DNA of 14,104 bases from Pseudomonadota bacterium (GTDB lineage Bacteria > Pseudomonadota > Gammaproteobacteria > Acidithiobacillales > Acidithiobacillaceae): positions 1 through 14,104 of the forward strand of contig JAKBXD010000035.1 of the NCBI GenBank assembly GCA_021840785.1. Direction: 5' to 3'. Below the pieces are notes generated by a model, which searched no databases, was not told the DNA's origin, and saw only the letters and a list, made by a program, of their open reading frames with translations. The translations under genes and the position numbers were made by a program. Of the stretch, positions 7,154 to 14,104 are shown in pieces (position 1 is the first letter of the stretch; every line of letters starts with the position of its first letter).

Positions 7154-7359
7154 TCCTCTATGTAGGCGTCGTGACTGCGCAAATAAGCTTCCAGATCGTC
7201 GATGCAACTGCCGCAACCACTGCCGCAGCCCGCGTGAACCATCAAAAGCTCCATAAAGGGCAGGGGCTTGGCGCGCTGGCGCTCAAGGATTTCCTGAAAA
7301 GTGGCGGCCGAACAGCAGCAATAGGGGCTGCTATCGACTTCCTCGGGGGCGGCGGACAT
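7150..7359 (-). CDS. BFD-like [2Fe-2S] protein
   Basis: A 69-residue protein resembling bacterioferritin-associated ferredoxin. Cys14-Cys15-Cys16 and AGCGSGCGSC (Cys45, Cys49, Cys52) give the pattern Cys-x-Cys-x32-Cys-x2-Cys using Cys14, Cys16, Cys49 and Cys52, which is the BFD cluster-ligand spacing. Cys15 and Cys45 are extra. BFD proteins carry a [2Fe-2S] cluster and donate electrons, classically to bacterioferritin for iron release; no bacterioferritin gene is seen here. The ATG at 7357-7359 has AGAGGTG upstream; a GTG 21 bases further up (7378-7380) is an alternative start. It is the first gene of the minus-strand unit, and its TGA overlaps the likely TTG start of the hydrolase gene. Confidence 0.75.
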   Translation of the reverse strand: MSAAPEEVDSSPYCCCSAATFQEILERQRAKPLPFMELLMVHAGCGSGCGSCIDDLEAYLRSHDAYIED

Positions 7360-7399
7360 GGCAGAACTTTCACCTCTCACAAGAATGCACTAAAGCAAA

Positions 7400-7429
7400 G
7401 GCATACAGTAACTATTGAGGGCATACGGT
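7400..7429. repeat. Two direct repeats in the BFD-like gene leader
   Basis: GGCATACAGT (7400-7409) and GGCATACGGT (7420-7429) match at 9 of 10 bases and start 20 bp apart, about two helical turns. They lie 41-70 bases upstream of the BFD-like ATG, where the minus-strand promoter should be. This could be a tandem binding site for a regulator. On the minus strand TTGCAC (about 7427-7432) with a weak -10 17 bases on is a possible promoter overlapping them. Confidence 0.3.
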
Positions 7430-7616
7430 GCAAGAGCCAGCCGCGATCCACATCAAAACTGCCGCGATTTGATGATCGGTGCTGGTATTGCCTGGTTCAT
7501 GATATAAAATATTCGTATTGACGATGGTTACTGGTGGTGAGGACCCTTGTTAGTAAGGCCAGCACGATAGCTACTTACGAAGAAAAGTTACCATGTCTGT
7601 GGGAGTCGGCGTATCA

Positions 7617-7672
7617 TTGTCATGAAAAGTTCATGAAAATGCCGCACTATTGTCATATTTATGAGTCATAAT
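7617..7672 (+). promoter_or_regulatory. Candidate Pho box and -10 element upstream of olsB
   Basis: TTGTCAT occurs at 7617-7623 and 7650-7656, exactly 33 bp (three 11-bp units) apart. A weaker unit, AGTTCAT, occupies 7628-7634, after the 4-base spacer GAAA. The PhoB consensus is repeated CTGTCAT units on an 11-bp register. CATAAT (7667-7672) starts 10 bases after the last unit, the usual distance between a Pho box and the -10 hexamer, and no normal -35 is present. The slot at 7639-7645 does not match. Phosphate-starvation control of ornithine lipid genes is known in several bacteria, which raises the odds. Transcription would start near 7679, leaving a leader of about 33 bases. Confidence 0.5.
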
Positions 7673-7711
7673 AGGCAAGATTCATTATCGTTTTTGCACG
7701 GAGAGCCCCGT

Positions 7712-8488
7712 ATGCTCAGCACCCAATCTCACGGCGGTACCGGTCGCGTCGCCGCCAAGAAAGAGCGCTCGTTGCGTCTCTATCTGGCGCGGCACCAGGA
7801 CGAAGTAGATGCGGCACAACGATTGCGTTATGACGTATTCAGTGCCGAGTATGGTGCCCAGTTGAGTGGTCGTCCCGGGCTGGATCAGGATGAGTACGAC
7901 CCTTTTTGTGAGCACCTGATTGTCGAAGATGAGGTCAGTCAGGAAGTGGTGGGGACCTATCGACTTTTCCTTCCCGAGAAGGTTGCTAGGGTGGGCCGCT
8001 ATTATGCCGAGACAGAGTTTGATCTTTCACGTCTGCTGGCTTTGAATATACGGATTATGGAGTTGGGGCGATCCTGCGTACATCCTGACTACCGTCAGGG
8101 CGCGGTTATTGCGCTGCTCTGGTCGGGGCTGGCCGAGACCATGTCGATGTGGAAAATTGATTATCTCATGGGCTGCGCAAGTGTACACAGTACCGATGGC
8201 CCGGCCCTGGGCGCCTTGTACCAGAGTCTCAATACATACCTGACGCCGCAGGAACAGCGGGTCTTCCCTCTGCGCGCCGTCCCCAATTTTGATGCGCGGG
8301 CGCAGGTGGACCCTGCCACACTGCCAGGTTTGCTCAAGGGCTATTTAAGGGCTGGAGTGCGCATCGGCGGCGAGCCTTTCTGGGATCCGCAATTTCATTG
8401 TGCAGATTTCTTCGTCTGGTGCGAAGCTGGTCTGATTACCCCGCGCTATCAGCAGCGCTTTTTGGAACCGGTGGATGCGCGTAAATGA
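7712..8488 (+). CDS. olsB: Ornithine lipid synthesis N-acyltransferase OlsB
   Basis: A 258-residue GNAT-fold acyltransferase (Acetyltransf_5 family, OlsB type). OlsB transfers a 3-hydroxyacyl group from acyl carrier protein to the alpha-amino group of ornithine, giving lyso-ornithine lipid. RLRYDVFSAEYG (37-48) and the acceptor/CoA-region block MELGRSCVHPDYRQG (116-130) are family hallmarks, and the C-terminal KGYLRAGVRIGGEPFWDP (209-226) with DFFVWC (232-237) is typical. The ATG at 7712 has GGAGAG at 7700-7705. An in-frame ATG at 7661 has no ribosome site and lies in the promoter region. Its TGA overlaps the olsA ATG by 4 bases (ATGA), and the pairing with a PlsC-type gene supports OlsB over other N-acyl amino acid synthases. 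Confidence 0.87.
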   Translation: MLSTQSHGGTGRVAAKKERSLRLYLARHQDEVDAAQRLRYDVFSAEYGAQLSGRPGLDQDEYDPFCEHLIVEDEVSQEVVGTYRLFLPEKVARVGRYYAETEFDLSRLLALNIRIMELGRSCVHPDYRQGAVIALLWSGLAETMSMWKIDYLMGCASVHSTDGPALGALYQSLNTYLTPQEQRVFPLRAVPNFDARAQVDPATLPGLLKGYLRAGVRIGGEPFWDPQFHCADFFVWCEAGLITPRYQQRFLEPVDARK

Positions 8489-9387
8489 CACGCCGTAAAA
8501 AGCCCGCCTCGGTACTGGTGGCTTACCCGGGGCGGCGCTGGCGCCGTTCGCGGCCCAAGGCTTTGCGGCGTATCTGGCGACTGCCGGTGCTGGTGTTTTA
8601 TCTGGTTCTGGCCTTTCCGTTGGCGGTATGGACTTGTGCGCGCAAGTCCGAACCGGACGCGGCCAGTTATCGGGCTTTTTCCTGGTGGAGTCGACGGGCC
8701 TTGCGCGTCTTTGGCATTCATTTGCGTGTGGATGGAATCGTCCCCAAATCGCCGGTACTTGTCGCCGCTAACCATGTTTCCTACCTCGATATTCTCGCAC
8801 TCGCGACCTTGGTTCCCGGTCGCTTTGTGGCGAAGAAGGAAATGCGTGCCTGGCCTTTTTTCGGGATTATGGGCGAGTGGCTGGGAACGCTCTTTATCGA
8901 CCGTGGCGACGCCCGTGCGAGTCAGCGCACTGTGCGTCAGGCCGGCAAAATTTTGGCAGCGGGCACCAGCGTCATCCTTTTCCCGGAGGGCACCACCAGC
9001 GACGGCAAAAGGGTGGGCGATTTTTTTGCGGCGCCTTTTGAGATCGCCTCTGGGGCAGTAGCGCCGACGATTCCGGTGGCTTTGCGTTACGAAGATGTGC
9101 TGTGCCCCGGCCAGCCCGACCCACTCTGCCCTTTCATTGGTGAAGATAGCTTGTTTGGACATCTCTGGCGACTGGCGGCGGCGGCACCCTTGACACTGCG
9201 CGTGGAATTCCTGCCCGCGCTGGCGCCAGAATTGGGTCGCCGGAAGCTGGCAGCAACGGCTCAGGTGGCTATTGCCGATGCTTTACAGCGGATGGAGCAG
9301 GGGGCTTCAATCACCTATCTGCATAATCCCCGCCGTCGCCCTATCCGGGATGCCTGGGCAGCATGGCGGCATGGTCACGAGGGTTAG
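8485..9387 (+). CDS. olsA: Lyso-ornithine lipid O-acyltransferase OlsA (PlsC family)
   Basis: A 300-residue 1-acyl-glycerol-phosphate acyltransferase-family protein. NHVSYLD (96-102) is the H-x4-D catalytic motif (His97, Asp102) and FPEGT (166-170) the acceptor-binding motif; [11 protein letters not shown] (117-127) and LFIDRGD (136-142) are the conserved blocks between. A basic N-terminus and one hydrophobic segment (about 33-50) indicate a membrane anchor. Alone it could be a PlsC that makes phosphatidic acid; its 4-base overlap with olsB argues for OlsA, which O-acylates lyso-ornithine lipid. Its TAG overlaps the hemE stop codon on the other strand (9384-9387). Confidence 0.82.
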   Translation: MTRRKKPASVLVAYPGRRWRRSRPKALRRIWRLPVLVFYLVLAFPLAVWTCARKSEPDAASYRAFSWWSRRALRVFGIHLRVDGIVPKSPVLVAANHVSYLDILALATLVPGRFVAKKEMRAWPFFGIMGEWLGTLFIDRGDARASQRTVRQAGKILAAGTSVILFPEGTTSDGKRVGDFFAAPFEIASGAVAPTIPVALRYEDVLCPGQPDPLCPFIGEDSLFGHLWRLAAAAPLTLRVEFLPALAPELGRRKLAATAQVAIADALQRMEQGASITYLHNPRRRPIRDAWAAWRHGHEG

Positions 9388-10442
9388 GTCGGCCGCCAGT
9401 TATGAACGCTCTCCACCAAGGTGGCGACATTTCCGATAGGGGTTTGCGGGGTGATGCCATGGCCGAGATTAAAGATGTGGCCCGGCCCAGGTCCGTGGCT
9501 GGCCAGAACGCGCTCGGCCTCTGCGGCAACGCCGCTGGCGCTGCCATAGAGGGCGATGGGATCCATATTGCCCTGCAGTGCTATGCCATCACCCAGACGC
9601 TGGCGGGCGATACTTAACTCGGTTGTCCAGTCGAGGCCCAGCACATCGGCGCCGCTCGCCGCCATTGCCTCCAACCAGTTACCCCCGCCCTTGGTAAAGA
9701 GCAGGATCGGTACCTGGCGGCCTTCCGCCTCGCGCTTCAAGCCGGCGATGATCTCGCTCATGTAAGCAAGCGAGAACTCTGCATAAGCCGGGGTGCTGAG
9801 ACTGCCACCCCAGGTATCAAAAATCATCACTGCCTGCGCTCCGGCGGCAATCTGCGCGTTGAGGTATTGAGTGACCGATACGGCCAGATGACGCAGGAGG
9901 TGGTGCAGCAGCGCCGGATCACTGTACAGCAACCCTTTGACATGGATGAAGTCGCGACTGCCGCGTCCTTCGATCATGTAGCAGGCGAGGGTCCAGGGGC
10001 TGCCGGCAAAGCCGATGAGAGGCACCCGTCCATTCAGCTCACGGCGGATGAGCCGCACCGCATCCATCACAAAGCGCAGTTCCGTTTCCGGATCAGGCTG
10101 ACTCAGTGCGTCGATGTCCGCGGCGTCACGCAAGGGACGTTCGAATACCGGGCCTTCGCCCTCCTGAAATTGCAGTCCGAGTCCCATGACATAAGGAATG
10201 GTCAGGATGTCCGAGAACAGGATGGCAGCGTCCAGCGGAAAGCGATCAATGGGCTGCAGTGTCACTTCACAGGCCAGTTCCGGTGTGGTGCAGAGGGTGA
10301 GAAAATCCCCGGCACGGGCGCGGGTAGCACGGTACTCCGGCAGGTAACGCCCGGCCTGACGCATCAGCCAGACGGGGACATGATCCACCGGCTGGCGCAG
10401 GCAGGCACGCAGGAAATTATCATTCTGCAATGTGGATTTCAT
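9384..10442 (-). CDS. hemE: Uroporphyrinogen decarboxylase
   Basis: A 352-residue enzyme that converts uroporphyrinogen III to coproporphyrinogen III in haem synthesis. The N-terminal [16 protein letters not shown] (about 23-38) is the family signature with substrate-binding Arg residues. FSDILTIP carries the catalytic Asp, [13 protein letters not shown] the central block, [11 protein letters not shown] another conserved Asp, and LQGNMDP plus [12 protein letters not shown] the C-terminal signatures. The ATG at 10440-10442 is chosen over a GTG one codon upstream because GGGAG lies about 8 bases before the ATG and family members start M-x-x-L-x-ND at this distance. It begins 3 bases after the gltD stop, so it is almost certainly co-transcribed with gltBD. 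Confidence 0.96.
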   Translation of the reverse strand: MKSTLQNDNFLRACLRQPVDHVPVWLMRQAGRYLPEYRATRARAGDFLTLCTTPELACEVTLQPIDRFPLDAAILFSDILTIPYVMGLGLQFQEGEGPVFERPLRDAADIDALSQPDPETELRFVMDAVRLIRRELNGRVPLIGFAGSPWTLACYMIEGRGSRDFIHVKGLLYSDPALLHHLLRHLAVSVTQYLNAQIAAGAQAVMIFDTWGGSLSTPAYAEFSLAYMSEIIAGLKREAEGRQVPILLFTKGGGNWLEAMAASGADVLGLDWTTELSIARQRLGDGIALQGNMDPIALYGSASGVAAEAERVLASHGPGPGHIFNLGHGITPQTPIGNVATLVESVHNWRPT

Positions 10443-10445
10443 CAC

Positions 10446-14104
<3,659 letters not shown>

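Noticed and set aside
7430..7616. Possible small RNA or riboswitch in the divergent intergenic region.
   Set aside because: No conserved riboswitch core or convincing terminator hairpin could be seen by eye.
7661..7711. Upstream ATG adding 17 residues to OlsB.
   Set aside because: No ribosome site, overlaps the likely -10 region, and the downstream ATG at 7712 has a well-spaced GGAGAG.

Overview
The window is about 14.1 kb of moderately GC-rich bacterial chromosome and most likely comes from a proteobacterium. The gene content would fit an acidophilic chemolithotroph such as Acidithiobacillus, but no marker here proves the genus, so treat that as a guess. It is mostly housekeeping DNA, with one decayed accessory patch on the left.

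Left part (1-1857). A toxin-antitoxin pair lies on the minus strand: a PIN-domain toxin translated first, then a ribbon-helix-helix antitoxin. A 13-bp AT-rich palindrome just before the toxin start is a candidate operator. To its right is about 1.1 kb with no intact gene. Its right half is a gene graveyard on the plus strand: the C-terminal half of a VapB-like antitoxin, a few codons of what looks like its vapC partner, then frameshifted and internally deleted pieces of a small tyrosine recombinase.

Centre left (1858-4294, plus strand). A tight three-gene unit encodes an exported cytochrome c', a membrane cytochrome b561-type protein and a DadA-like FAD-dependent amino acid oxidoreductase. 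The spacing suggests co-transcription and possibly shared electron transfer.

Centre (4300-7359, minus strand). Four genes are linked by 4-base start/stop overlaps. In transcription order they are a BFD-like [2Fe-2S] protein, a YheT-type alpha/beta hydrolase, a stand-alone ModE-type winged helix-turn-helix protein without a molybdate-binding domain, and biosynthetic threonine deaminase (ilvA).

Centre right (7360-9387, plus strand). A 352-bp divergent intergenic region precedes olsB and olsA, which together make ornithine lipids, phosphorus-free membrane lipids. Upstream of olsB are TTGTCAT-type repeats on an 11-bp register. The last lies 10 bp before a CATAAT -10 element, which is the layout of a PhoB-controlled promoter.

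Right part (9384-14104, minus strand). gltB (truncated by the window edge), gltD and hemE form a probable operon for glutamate synthase and uroporphyrinogen decarboxylase. hemE converges on olsA and their stop codons overlap.

No tRNA, rRNA, CRISPR array or intact insertion sequence was recognised. The best leads are the Pho-box-like olsB promoter, the ModE-like protein inside the ilvA operon, the cytochrome/oxidoreductase unit and the vapBC/integrase graveyard. I did not find a clearly new multi-gene system.
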